The translations under genes were made by a program, and so were the position numbers. 64,000 nucleotides of DNA from Danxiaibacter flavus (lineage in GTDB: Bacteria > Bacteroidota > Bacteroidia > Chitinophagales > Chitinophagaceae). Location of the stretch: positions 1-64,000 of the forward strand of contig NZ_JAULBC010000001.1 of NCBI RefSeq assembly GCF_041060425.1. Reading direction: 5' to 3'. This document shows, piece by piece, positions 26,598 to 35,429 of this stretch. The notes under the pieces are model-generated. The model was not told the DNA's origin, ran no database searches, and worked only from the letters and a program-made list of their open reading frames with translations. Position 1 is the stretch's first letter. Every line of letters begins with the position of its first letter.

Positions 26598-29219
26598 TTA
26601 TTTGTCAGATTCCTGCTCTTCTTCATCCATTTCCAATAATAAATTAGTTATTAAAGCCGTCCACCCGGTTTGGTGAGAGGCGCCCAGCCCCTGACCAGTG
26701 TCGCCGTGGAAAAATTCGTAAAACAGGTGATGTTCTTTGAAGTGTTGTTCTCGCCATTGTGGCTGATGACTTGCATGGTACTGAAATCGCCCCTCATCAT
26801 TTCTTTCAAAAATTTTCAACAGCCTTTTGGTAAGCTCGTTGGCAATTTGCTTTAGTGTCAGCCTGTTTCCGGATTTAGCCGGAAATTCATATGTATAGCT
26901 ATCACCATAATACTGATAATACTTGCGAAGGGCATTAATAATCAGATAATTTAAAGGCAGCCAGATAGGGCCGCGCCAATTGGAATTTCCTCCAAACATA
27001 GAACTGGAACTCTCACCAGGTTCATACTGTATTCTATATTCGCTGCCAAGGTATCCAAATACAAATGGATTGTCTTTGTAGTGTCTTGACAACGAACGGA
27101 TTCCATAATCTGATAAAAACTCAGCCTCATCCAGGAGTCTTTTCAATAAATGTTCAAGCCTGTCACCAATCATTATTGCGAATAAATAATTCCCGTCTTT
27201 GTTTTTGTTTTCGATATCTGAAATAATTCGTGTTAAATCAGGCCGGGTAAGCCTGATTACCTGAAGTCTTGTATTAAACTCCCGCAACTGTTCAAACACA
27301 CTGCAATGCATAATTTCAACTGCGAGTAACGGAATAACGCCAACGAGGGAGCGGACTCTTAAGCGCTGACTTGTTCCATTTTCAAACTGAATAGCATCAT
27401 AATAAAACCCATCCTGTTCATCCCAAAGAGAAATGTCCTTTTTGCCTATGTGATGCATGGCCCATCCAATATTGAGAAAGTGACGGAAGAATTTAGCGGC
27501 AGATTCTTCGTAAGCCTTATTATGCTGAGCCAGTTCAAGCGAAATACGCAACATATTGATGGCATACATTGCCATCCAGCTGGTAGCGTCTGCCTGTTGA
27601 AGTTTTTTTATGCCGGCCGGCATATGGTTTCTGTCGAACACACCGATGTTATCGAGGCCTAGAAAACCACCCTCAAAAATATCTGTACCGTTTGCATCTT
27701 TTTGATTGACCCACCAGGTAAAATTCATCAGCAATTTCTGAAAAGCCCTTTCGAGGAAGTCCCAATCCGAAATGCCTGTTTTTTTCTTATCCGTTTCATA
27801 AACATACCATACGCTCCATGCATGCACAGGCGGATTAACGTCACTAAAATTCCATTCATAAGCCGGAATTTGTCCGTTTGGATGCATGTAATACTCTCTT
27901 AGTACTAAAGACAATTGTTGTTTTGCAAAAGAAGGGTCCACATGAATAAAAGTCGCTGCGTGAAAGGCCAGGTCCCAGGCTGCAAACCAGGGGTATTCCC
28001 ACTTGTCAGGCATGGAAATAATATTTCTGCAGGTAAGGTGCTGCCAATCATAATTGCGTTTATAATTTCGAAAAGGCGCTGCTTCACTTGGTTCTCCAAA
28101 CAGCCATTTGAATACGTCGAGATAATAGAATTGCTTTGTCCATAACAAGCCACTCACCGTAGTGCGAAGCAAAGAGCGGTTTTTTTCTGATATTCTTTTT
28201 GGTGTAAGGCGTGCGTAATATTGGTCGGTTTCAGCAATGCGTTGCGCAAAGATCTCGTCAAAGTCCGCCCATGGCTCATCCATCGCTGTTTTGGTCAGTC
28301 TTACACTGAAGGATTTTGACGCTCCCGGATTAATCTTCTCTTTTATCCAGATTGCCGCCTTGGTCCCTTCCTTTTTGGGGTTCACTGTATTCTCTTTGTT
28401 TACGATGTAATTGTTGATCCCGTCTTTAACAAAAGGAGAATCATTGGGCGTATTATACATCCTTCGATTGTTGGTTTCATTATCACAAAACAATTGTTCT
28501 CCTCCCTGGTGGTAAAAGAAAAAATTGCCATTTCGGCTGGAGCTGCTTTGAAGGCAATTGCTTGATATGGATATAATGTTCGGCTTACTGAAGCGGGAAT
28601 TATGTTTCCAAAAATTACGAAACCAAAAATGAGGAATTACATGGATGAATGCCGGTTCCTTCCCCCGGTTATACACTGTTACCTTTATCAATATATCGTT
28701 TATACCTCCTTTGGCGTATTCGATGTAGCAATCAAAATAGCGGTTATCCTTAAACAAATCCGTGTCAAGTAGTTCATATTCCGGTTTAAGGCGATCCGTC
28801 CTGTTTTGCTGCAGCAATTCCATGTAGGGAAATGCCTCCTGTGGATATTTATATAAAAACTTGCAGTATGAATGTGTAGGAGAAGAATCAAGATGGAAAT
28901 AGAGCTCCTTAACATCTTCGCCATGATTACCTTCTCCATTGGTCAGGCCAAAAAGCCGCTCTTTCAGAATGGGGTCTTTTCCGTTCCAGAACGCCGGCGC
29001 GACACAAAGTACCTGGTCGCTATCGCAGAAACCACCGATCGCCTCTTCTCCCCAACGATAGGCATAACTTCTTGCAAGGTCATGATTGACATAGTGCCAG
29101 GCATCGCCGTGCGGGCTATAGTCTTCCCGGACAGTACCCCATTGCCGGTCTGAAATATATGGCCCCCATTTTTTCCAGTTTTTACTGCTTAACGGATCAG
29201 AAAGGCGTTCATTCTCCAT
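26598..29219 (-). CDS. GH63-like glucosidase (MGH1-type glycosidase)
   Basis: The 873-residue protein has no obvious signal peptide, so it is probably cytoplasmic. It has an (alpha/alpha)6-type C-terminal half with FAAWDLAFHA (Asp416, candidate general acid), NWRGPIWLPLNYL and EFFHGDTGQGLGASHQTGW (Glu835, candidate base), all typical of bacterial GH63 proteins. The N-terminal half is a beta-rich domain. Bacterial members act on alpha-glucosides such as glucosylglycerate or mannosylglycerate; the substrate here is unknown. It stands alone between hemN and an NTF2-like gene, with an AT-rich 254-bp spacer (29220-29473) upstream that shows no repeat. Confidence 0.8.
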   Translation of the reverse strand: MENERLSDPLSSKNWKKWGPYISDRQWGTVREDYSPHGDAWHYVNHDLARSYAYRWGEEAIGGFCDSDQVLCVAPAFWNGKDPILKERLFGLTNGEGNHGEDVKELYFHLDSSPTHSYCKFLYKYPQEAFPYMELLQQNRTDRLKPEYELLDTDLFKDNRYFDCYIEYAKGGINDILIKVTVYNRGKEPAFIHVIPHFWFRNFWKHNSRFSKPNIISISSNCLQSSSSRNGNFFFYHQGGEQLFCDNETNNRRMYNTPNDSPFVKDGINNYIVNKENTVNPKKEGTKAAIWIKEKINPGASKSFSVRLTKTAMDEPWADFDEIFAQRIAETDQYYARLTPKRISEKNRSLLRTTVSGLLWTKQFYYLDVFKWLFGEPSEAAPFRNYKRNYDWQHLTCRNIISMPDKWEYPWFAAWDLAFHAATFIHVDPSFAKQQLSLVLREYYMHPNGQIPAYEWNFSDVNPPVHAWSVWYVYETDKKKTGISDWDFLERAFQKLLMNFTWWVNQKDANGTDIFEGGFLGLDNIGVFDRNHMPAGIKKLQQADATSWMAMYAINMLRISLELAQHNKAYEESAAKFFRHFLNIGWAMHHIGKKDISLWDEQDGFYYDAIQFENGTSQRLRVRSLVGVIPLLAVEIMHCSVFEQLREFNTRLQVIRLTRPDLTRIISDIENKNKDGNYLFAIMIGDRLEHLLKRLLDEAEFLSDYGIRSLSRHYKDNPFVFGYLGSEYRIQYEPGESSSSMFGGNSNWRGPIWLPLNYLIINALRKYYQYYGDSYTYEFPAKSGNRLTLKQIANELTKRLLKIFERNDEGRFQYHASHQPQWREQHFKEHHLFYEFFHGDTGQGLGASHQTGWTALITNLLLEMDEEEQESDK

Positions 29220-29473
29220 AGAGTCTTCTATTGCGTACTTAAATTACGTAATATGTTATATCATTTGGTTTCAGTAAAAAATGTAATCGAATTTTAAGGA
29301 GGCTAAATAAATTATTTTATTTTTAATGTTATTTATTGGCTTTAAAATTGAATAGTTAAACGCTCTGTTTTTTATTGTTTTACAATATGTTAGGGAGTAT
29401 TTTATTTTATTATGTATTCAATGGCTTCATTTCACGTGCTTTGCTTCAACTTAATTATAAGCGATTTATTCAT

Positions 29474-29833
29474 TCAGGTATTGCTTATTTCCATTTTGCT
29501 TATAAGTCCGTTTTCAAACTGATAAACATGCTTCACAAAGCCATCGGACAGCAGATTTCCGTCAAGATCTTTTACAACCTGATGAACATGCACTTCCACA
29601 AGGTTAGGGCCTGTCTCTTTATAAGATGTTGGTTTAACAGTGGGATTAATCGCTTTCCATTGTCTTAGCCAGTATGCTTTTACCGCATCTTTCCCTTCAA
29701 CATAACCGCCTTCCCAGCCGTTGGGCCAATGCACATTTTCTGCCATCAATTGCAATACAGCGTCCGCATCGCGGTTGTTAAATGCATCATATGCTTGTTC
29801 GAGTATGTGTTGATATGTAACAGGCATTTGCAA
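29474..29833 (-). CDS. NTF2-like (SnoaL-type) protein
   Basis: The 119-residue protein is a single cone-shaped NTF2/SnoaL-like domain: AYDAFNNRDADAVLQLMAENVHWPNGWEGG at the N-terminus, then the KDAVKAYWLRQW helix and C-terminal beta strands. It may start at Met1 or Met3. Proteins of this type bind small hydrophobic ligands or act as isomerases or cyclases. It is a single gene and no partner indicates a substrate. Confidence 0.8.
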   Translation of the reverse strand: MQMPVTYQHILEQAYDAFNNRDADAVLQLMAENVHWPNGWEGGYVEGKDAVKAYWLRQWKAINPTVKPTSYKETGPNLVEVHVHQVVKDLDGNLLSDGFVKHVYQFENGLISKMEISNT

Positions 29834-29900
29834 ATATTTTTGTTTGAGTTTTCAGCATCCTTGTTTTGTCAGTCGATAATAGTTCACCATCTTTTAAAAA

Positions 29901-29929
29901 ACAAACCCCTACGCAGGGCAGGGGTTTGT
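29901..29929 (-). terminator. Rho-independent terminator after the DUF1080 gene
   Basis: A perfect 10-bp stem (ACAAACCCCT 29901-29910 with AGGGGTTTGT 29920-29929) has a 9-nt loop. Read on the minus strand it is followed by a T-tract (29895-29900), and it lies 20 bp after the stop of the gene at 29949. Confidence 0.85.
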
Positions 29930-29948
29930 AGAAAAAGAATTTGAAGGC

Positions 29949-30548
29949 TTATAAGTTCTCTAACTCTATATTTTTCCATTTAACTTTTATTCCGCCGCCA
30001 TCATGAATTTGCAGTGCAATAAAACCATTTCCCTGTCCGATCTTTTCGTCTTTTAACGTGATCATCTGATGGCCGTTGAGCCATGTAGTTACTTCATCAC
30101 CATTCACTTTTATCTTGTAAGTGTTCCATTCGCCTTGCTTCAGGTATTTTTCGTCTTCTGCTTTTGGCTGAATTAACCATCCGCGGCCATAAGACTCATA
30201 AATGCCACCTGTATGATGGTTTAGCGGAGCCACTTCCGCCTGCCATCCGCTGATCTTTACGCCTTCGGGAATGCGTGACCTGAAAAATACACCGCTGTTT
30301 CCATCAGCCTCTTGCTTAAACTGCAGCGTTAAAACAAAGTTCTTGTAATCTTTATTGGTGGAAAGGTATCCGTATTGTTTATCAGGACCGCTTTCGCAAA
30401 TAAGTTCACCATTGTCAACGTACCATTTTTCCGTTCCATGAATTGTCCAGCCTGTGAGATCTTTTCCGTTGAATAACTTTTCTTTTTTCTGTGCATTAGC
30501 AGCTGTAAGCACGCTGATAAGCGTTAATAAGGTAAGCAAATGTTTCAT
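29949..30548 (-). CDS. Secreted DUF1080 (3-keto-disaccharide hydrolase-like) protein
   Basis: The 199-residue protein has a signal peptide (cleavage after ANA, about residue 19) and one concanavalin-like DUF1080 domain. Motifs seen are LFNGKDLTGWTIHG, the NSGVFFRS strand, GEWNTYKIKVNG and the C-terminal GGGIKVKWKNIEL. DUF1080 domains include 3-keto-disaccharide hydrolases and general carbohydrate-binding proteins. The GMC oxidoreductase/gluconate dehydrogenase-like pair at 57.7-60.2 kb could supply 3-keto sugars, but the genes are not linked. Confidence 0.85.
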   Translation of the reverse strand: MKHLLTLLTLISVLTAANAQKKEKLFNGKDLTGWTIHGTEKWYVDNGELICESGPDKQYGYLSTNKDYKNFVLTLQFKQEADGNSGVFFRSRIPEGVKISGWQAEVAPLNHHTGGIYESYGRGWLIQPKAEDEKYLKQGEWNTYKIKVNGDEVTTWLNGHQMITLKDEKIGQGNGFIALQIHDGGGIKVKWKNIELENL

Positions 30549-30662
30549 GTCGATAGTTTTTAAAAAGCTTTCAGCTATCAGCTGTCAGCTTTGAGGTCTC
30601 TGTAATAAATAGGTTGAAAGTTAATGTAATTCTCATTTCAAATCTCAAATTTCAAATCGCCT
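30549..30662. repeat. AGCTNTC and ATTTCAA heptads between two genes
   Basis: Four in-phase AGCTNTC/AGCTTTG units lie at 30566-30593, and ATTTCAA/ATCTCAA units at 30635-30662. The second array crosses the stop codon (TGA, 30652-30654) of the aminotransferase gene, so the repeat supplies its last codons. Confidence 0.85.
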
Positions 30663-31845
30663 CCTCTATACTTTGCAGGATTATCTCACACGCTTTTATC
30701 AATTCATCCTCCGTTATAATGAGCGGCGGGCCGACACGCATGCATTCCGGCGCAAATAAGAACCAGTCGGTGATCAACCCGTTTTGAATACAACGATGTA
30801 TGATTTTTTGATTGATTTCAAAGCTCCCAAACTCTACCGCTGCCCAAAGGCCTGCAGTGCGAAGTTGTTTGATGGCCTTGTGTTGCAGCTGTTGTTGGAT
30901 GATGGTTTCTTTCTTTTTTACGTCGCTGATGAACTTTCCATCCAGTAATACTTCCAACGCAGCCTTTCCCGCAGCACATGAAACAGGGTGCCCGCCGAAT
31001 GTAGTAATATGTCCCAGCACCGGACTGGAAGTTAAAGTTTGCATCAGGTCCCAACTACTTATAAATGCACCAAGTGGCATTCCGCCACCAAGCGCTTTGC
31101 CCAGTAATAGAATGTCTGGGATCACTTCATATTGCCCGAAAGCCCAAAGGCTGCCTGTGCGGCCAAATCCTGCCTGTATTTCATCAAATACCAGCAACAC
31201 ATTGTGATCCGTACATTTTTTCCTGATCTGTTGAATCCATTCTTTAGCGGGCGCGTTTAAACCGCTTTCAGCCTGCACTGTTTCCATAATAACACATGCT
31301 GTCGTATCGTCTATAAGGTCAATTGCTGCATCGCTGCCATAATCCACGTGGTAAATATCCGGCAATAAGGGCCTGAAGGCATTTCTAAAGTATTCATCTC
31401 CCATTATACTAAGAGCTCCCTGGGTACTTCCATGATAGCTTTTGTTGAAGGCAATTATTTTAGAATGTCCTGTAGCGCGTTTGGCTAATTTCATGGCACC
31501 TTCAGTTGCTTCGGCGCCGCTATTGGTAAAATAAACGCAATTCAGGGATTCGGGTAAAAGGTCAGCCAGCATTCGTGCATATTGTACCTGTGGGTTTTCA
31601 ATAAACTCGCCATACACAATCAGGTGCATGTATTCAGCCGCTTGTTGCTGGACAGCTTTTACAACATCCGGATGGCCATGGCCAATATTACAAACACTAA
31701 AACCGGATATGAGATCTATATACGGTTTGCCATTTATGTCGTACTGGTAAATGCCGCGGGCTTTCACAATTTCCAGTCCTATAGGAGCCGGAGATGTTTG
31801 TGCCACATGATCAAGAAAAAGTTGCCTGTTCGAAATATGACTCAT
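30652..31845 (-). CDS. Class III PLP aminotransferase (ornithine/acetylornithine type)
   Basis: The 397-residue protein shows IDLISGFSVCNIGHGHP, FTNSGAEATEGAMKLAKR and FDEIQAGFGRTG, with the PLP lysine Lys250 in LLGKALGGGMPLGAF. These are diagnostic of class III aminotransferases of the acetylornithine/ornithine group. No arginine or ornithine genes lie nearby, so the amino donor is unknown. It differs from hemL by lacking the GSA-specific N-terminus. The stop codon is inside a heptad array. Confidence 0.85.
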   Translation of the reverse strand: MSHISNRQLFLDHVAQTSPAPIGLEIVKARGIYQYDINGKPYIDLISGFSVCNIGHGHPDVVKAVQQQAAEYMHLIVYGEFIENPQVQYARMLADLLPESLNCVYFTNSGAEATEGAMKLAKRATGHSKIIAFNKSYHGSTQGALSIMGDEYFRNAFRPLLPDIYHVDYGSDAAIDLIDDTTACVIMETVQAESGLNAPAKEWIQQIRKKCTDHNVLLVFDEIQAGFGRTGSLWAFGQYEVIPDILLLGKALGGGMPLGAFISSWDLMQTLTSSPVLGHITTFGGHPVSCAAGKAALEVLLDGKFISDVKKKETIIQQQLQHKAIKQLRTAGLWAAVEFGSFEINQKIIHRCIQNGLITDWFLFAPECMRVGPPLIITEDELIKACEIILQSIEEAI

Positions 31846-31920
31846 GCTTATTGCTTGAAAGTTGCAAATATCGCAGATTATTTTCTGTACCGGGGTTTGT
31901 GTTAATCAGAAACAAGTAAC

Positions 31921-32190
31921 TTGGGCAAGCTTAAAGCTCACAGCCTGAAGCCCGAAGCGGAGGTATAAGGAGTGAGGTATAAGGCGTAAGGTATTTGGGA
32001 CAGGCGTTACTGTAAGGTGCAACACTTCGATAGGGGAGTAAGATATGCATACAGTCCTCAAACCTTACACCTTAAGCCTTACACCTCAGAGCTCTATATC
32101 ACCTAACCTGAATTTGAGTCGAGCCTGTTGCTCCAGACGTCTACTCTCAGTTTTAGGCTCTAGGCTTTGAGCTTTCAGCTTGTATTCATA
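31921..32190. repeat. Nested heptad palindrome (two families)
   Basis: The outer arms are AAGCTTAAAGCTCACAGCC at about 31928-31955 and its inverse at about 32148-32185. Inside them, a second pair of arms consists of AGGTATA/AGGCGTA-type units at about 31960-31998 and the inverse ACCTTACACCTTAAGCC at about 32060-32090. The 365-bp spacer 31846-32210 holds no gene. Confidence 0.8.
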
Positions 32191-32210
32191 AATCTTCTTA
32201 ATTTGAAATT

Positions 32211-32741
32211 ATGGCAGTGATTTTACCGGTTTTAGGAAAGGAACCAAAGTTTGGAGAAAAATGTTTTGTTGCGCCTAACGCTACAATTGTCGGTGATGTG
32301 GTAATGGGACGAGAGTGTAGCGTGTGGTTTAATGCAGTTGTCCGCGGAGATGTGAATTACATAAAGATTGGTGATAAGGTAAATATCCAGGACGGAGCAG
32401 TCATTCATTGCACATTTGAAAAAAATCCGACAGAGATTGGCAATAATGTGTCTATTGGACATAATGCACTGGTGCACGGATGCAAAATATACGACAACGT
32501 TCTGATCGGGATGGGTGCGATTGTAATGGACCGTTGTGAAATTCATAGTAATTCAATTATTGCAGCCGGTGCGGTTGTTTTGGAGGGAACGGTTGTAGAG
32601 AGTGGAAGCATTTATGCCGGAGTGCCTGCCAAAAAAGTAAAAGAGATACCCAAAGAAACTACTCACAGCGAAATAGAACGTATTGCGAATAATTACGTAA
32701 AATATTTTTCGTGGTTTTCTGATTTTAATGCAGCGAAATAA
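32211..32741 (+). CDS. Gamma carbonic anhydrase family protein (left-handed beta-helix)
   Basis: The 176-residue protein shows hexapeptide repeats throughout and the family core: WFNAVVRGDVNYIKIGD, VNIQDGAVIH, then VSIGHNALVHGCKI with metal-ligand histidines, ending in YAGVPAKKVKEI. It trimerises and binds a metal between subunits. Bacterial YrdA/PaaY-like members have weak or no measured carbonic anhydrase activity, so the reaction is uncertain. It is monocistronic, preceded by the nested palindrome. Confidence 0.9.
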   Translation: MAVILPVLGKEPKFGEKCFVAPNATIVGDVVMGRECSVWFNAVVRGDVNYIKIGDKVNIQDGAVIHCTFEKNPTEIGNNVSIGHNALVHGCKIYDNVLIGMGAIVMDRCEIHSNSIIAAGAVVLEGTVVESGSIYAGVPAKKVKEIPKETTHSEIERIANNYVKYFSWFSDFNAAK

Positions 32742-32815
32742 TTTTTCCCGTTGTCTTTAACCAAAAAGATAGATACTGTACCCCGCAATCTCAACTAACT
32801 GCTTAATTTAATAAA

Positions 32816-33001
32816 ATGATTAGACCCTTGACAGTATCTGTCTTTTTTCTTGGCCTTATGTTTGCTTTTACATCTTGCAAAGTGCGAAAAGGGTGTCCCA
32901 GTAACGGGGCAAATGTGGGAGCAGAAAGGATTTTAAGCGGCGACCCCCAGGCTGTCAAAAGTGTTAAAGGTGGAAAAAAATATAAAATGAACAAATTCTA
33001 A
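32816..33001 (+). CDS. Small lipoprotein, Bacteroidota-type
   Basis: The 61-residue protein has a hydrophobic N-terminus (LTVSVFFLGLMFAF) and the lipobox-like FTSC, so Cys20 is probably lipidated. The mature part is short and basic, with CPSNGANVGAERILSGD and ending GKKYKMNKF. Similar small lipoproteins occur in related bacteria without known function. Codon pattern and position between two genes on the same strand support a real gene. Confidence 0.7.
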   Translation: MIRPLTVSVFFLGLMFAFTSCKVRKGCPSNGANVGAERILSGDPQAVKSVKGGKKYKMNKF

Positions 33002-33152
33002 ATTCGTTACTTTTTAAAAATCTGCCTTTTATTTAAGCCATCCAATTCCAATTGTAAAATACTAATTGCTTGCTGATAAAAATGTTGCACAATCATTCGA
33101 TGAGTGCAATTGATGAAGTATTGTAAATGATATAAAAACGAAGGAGGATTAA

Positions 33153-33449
33153 ATGAAAGTAAAAGTTACCGTAATTAAAGACGCAGCAGAAAGTTCCATA
33201 ATTAACGAAAATGCAAGCTTGCAGCAATTTTACTCACTTACTAATGAATTAAGTAAGAACCGCCACGTTCGGTTTACAGGAAAAACTGATGAGGCTGATA
33301 ATATTGTGTGGAGTTTTAAATATCGCGGAAGAAACCTTAACCTGCAATATAGCATTTACAATGGCTTATCCCTTGAGCCTGAAGATGTTAAAGATGCCAG
33401 AACCGCTTATGAACTGGTTGATAAAATCAAAAGCAAATCAGCAGTTTAA
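33153..33449 (+). CDS. Conserved-looking hypothetical protein, 98 residues
   Basis: I do not recognise a family. The protein is soluble, with a beta-rich N-terminus (MKVKVTVIKDA), a central GKTDEADNIVWSFKYRGRNL and a helical, charged C-terminus (EDVKDARTAYELVDKIK). It has an unusually strong Shine-Dalgarno (AGGAGG, 33142-33147, five bases before the ATG), rare in Bacteroidota, which suggests high translation. It overlaps rsgA tail to tail by 4 bp. Confidence 0.65.
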   Translation: MKVKVTVIKDAAESSIINENASLQQFYSLTNELSKNRHVRFTGKTDEADNIVWSFKYRGRNLNLQYSIYNGLSLEPEDVKDARTAYELVDKIKSKSAV

Positions 33450-34372
33450 TAATTCTTTGTATCGATCGATTCAAGTATATTATAATAACTGATATACCTG
33501 TCTTCGGTTATTCTTCCTTCGGCAACCGCCTGTTTAACGGCGCAACCCGGCTCATTAATGTGTAAACAATTATTAAATTGACAACTGGTTATCAATTTTT
33601 GCATTTCAGGGAAATAGTGAGAAAGTTCCTGGCGGGAAATATCCACCAGGCCGAATTCTCTTATGCCGGGCGTGTCAATGATCTGGCCACCGCCCGGCAA
33701 ATCAAACATTTCCGCAAATGTTGTTGTATGCATTCCTTTTCCGCTCCATCCGCTAACTTCTTTCGTCCGTAATTCAAGGCCGGGAAAAATTGCGTTAATA
33801 AATGTTGATTTTCCTACTCCGCTATGTCCGCTTAGTAATGTTACTTTATCCTGCAGCAATGTGATCAGTTCGTCAATTCCACGGTTTTCTGTCATGCTAA
33901 CCAGCAGTATTTTATAGCCGATATCTGTGTACATCGCGTGCAATTTCTCATATTGTTCAAGCTCTTTTTTCCTGTAGATATCAGCTTTGTTAAATACAAT
34001 TACGGCGGGTACATGAAAGGATTCCGCAGAAATAAGAAATCGGTCTATAAACCCCTGCGAGGTTTTCGGTTCTTTCAAAGTAGCGAATAAAAGTGTCTGA
34101 TCGAGATTTGATGCTACAATGTGATGCTGGTTCTTGTTGTGGGGAGATACCCTCGCTATATAATTCTTACGGTCATAAATTTGTGTAATGATGACCGTTT
34201 TTTCAATTTCGTTCTCATGTTCAATCTCTACTTCGTCGCCCACTGCGATCGGGTTAGTGGATGTAATACCCTCTATCTTAAATATGCCTTTTATGCGGGC
34301 ATTGTAAACAGTGCCGTCTTCGGTTTTGGTGATATACCAGCTTCCTGTTGATTTATAAACCAGTGCTCTCAT
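33446..34372 (-). CDS. rsgA: Ribosome small-subunit-dependent GTPase A
   Basis: The 308-residue protein is a circularly permuted GTPase that helps the late maturation of the 30S subunit. It has an N-terminal OB fold, then G4 (VFNKAD), G1 (GHSGVGKST) and G3 (DTPGIREFGL) in the permuted order. A C-terminal zinc knuckle follows (CQFNNCLHINEPGC). The start at 34372 fits the OB-fold N-terminus. Confidence 0.95.
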   Translation of the reverse strand: MRALVYKSTGSWYITKTEDGTVYNARIKGIFKIEGITSTNPIAVGDEVEIEHENEIEKTVIITQIYDRKNYIARVSPHNKNQHHIVASNLDQTLLFATLKEPKTSQGFIDRFLISAESFHVPAVIVFNKADIYRKKELEQYEKLHAMYTDIGYKILLVSMTENRGIDELITLLQDKVTLLSGHSGVGKSTFINAIFPGLELRTKEVSGWSGKGMHTTTFAEMFDLPGGGQIIDTPGIREFGLVDISRQELSHYFPEMQKLITSCQFNNCLHINEPGCAVKQAVAEGRITEDRYISYYNILESIDTKNY

Positions 34373-34387
34373 TCAATTGTAATGCTC

Positions 34388-34428
34388 AGGCTTTGGGCTC
34401 AGGCCTTTAAGCTTTCGGCTTTTAAGGA
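34388..34428. repeat. Single AAAGCYT heptad arm between batA and rsgA
   Basis: AGGCTTTGGGCTCAGGCC-type units fill most of this short spacer, and the array reaches into the batA stop codon (TAA, 34422-34424). Only one arm is present. Confidence 0.7.
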
Positions 34429-35429
34429 AATTTTCTAAATACAGTATAACGTAAAGTTATTTCAATAAGCAGGAAGAACAATGCTGCCGCAAGCCATGGT
34501 AAATATTTCTCTGTGTACCTGTTATGGGTCGAGATCTCTACCCTGGACTTTTCCAATTGATTAATGCTGTTGTAAATTAACTGAAGTGCGGCCTTGTCTG
34601 TGGCATGAAAATATTCGCCGCCCGTTTGCTGGGCAAGGTCCTTTAACAGCTTCTCATTAAATTCCAGCTTCTTGGTTTGCTGAACCGGTCCAAAAGGTGT
34701 GTTGGTTACTTCCTGTATTTCCTTTTCGGAACCCACACCGATCGTATATACTTTTATCTTGAAAAGTCTGGCCATGTCCCGGGCAATATCGGGTGGAATG
34801 GTTCCTCCAAAATCAACACCATCTGTTAACAGCACAATTACTTTTGATTTTGCTTTGCTTGACCTTAAACGGTCAACACTAGTCGCAAGCCCTGAGCCGA
34901 TTGCCGTGCCTTCATCCTGCAAATAGCCGCTTTGTATATTTCTTATTTGTGTAAGTACTGCATTGTGATCAGTTGTTATGGGGCACAATGTAAAACTTTG
35001 ATTGCTGAATATGACTACGCCAATTTTATCGCCGGGTCTTTGTTGAACAAACTGCGTGGCTACATCTTTCGACGCTTCCAGGCGATTCGGCTCAAAGTCG
35101 CGCTCCGTCATACTTCCGCTGATGTCAAAACAAAGCACCATGTCAATTCCTTCACCTTCTGTCAATTCCTCGGTAAATTTCTGCTGTGGCCTGGCCAGTG
35201 CGATAATGAGACAGATGAGTGACAGGCATCTTAACACAAACGGAAAATGCCGGAAAGTAAGTTTCAGGTTATTGGTGTTTCCGATAAAATGCGTTGTGGT
35301 AATGAGCATAGCGGCTTTACCCTTGTCGCCTCTGCGCAGGTATTCAAGTATAAGTATCGGGATGAGTAATAGCAATCCGAGCACCCATACATAAGCAAAC
35401 TGAATATGTTTAAACCACTCTGTCAGCAT
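34422..35429 (-). CDS. BatA-like von Willebrand A domain membrane protein
   Basis: The 335-residue protein has two N-terminal transmembrane segments (to ~75), then a VWA domain with an intact MIDAS motif DISGSMT and the later TDGVDFGG, and a C-terminal transmembrane helix (YLPWLAAALFFLLIEITL). It is typical of BatA in the Bacteroides aerotolerance operon. Its start overlaps the preceding gene by 20 bp. With MoxR, DUF58 and the BatD-like protein it probably forms a chaperone-like membrane complex; the exact role is not settled. Confidence 0.85.
   Translation of the reverse strand: MLTEWFKHIQFAYVWVLGLLLLIPILILEYLRRGDKGKAAMLITTTHFIGNTNNLKLTFRHFPFVLRCLSLICLIIALARPQQKFTEELTEGEGIDMVLCFDISGSMTERDFEPNRLEASKDVATQFVQQRPGDKIGVVIFSNQSFTLCPITTDHNAVLTQIRNIQSGYLQDEGTAIGSGLATSVDRLRSSKAKSKVIVLLTDGVDFGGTIPPDIARDMARLFKIKVYTIGVGSEKEIQEVTNTPFGPVQQTKKLEFNEKLLKDLAQQTGGEYFHATDKAALQLIYNSINQLEKSRVEISTHNRYTEKYLPWLAAALFFLLIEITLRYTVFRKFP

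Noticed and set aside
29375..29668. Plus-strand ORF over the NTF2-like gene
   Set aside because: The opposite strand encodes a clear NTF2-like domain; this frame is its shadow plus AT-rich spacer.
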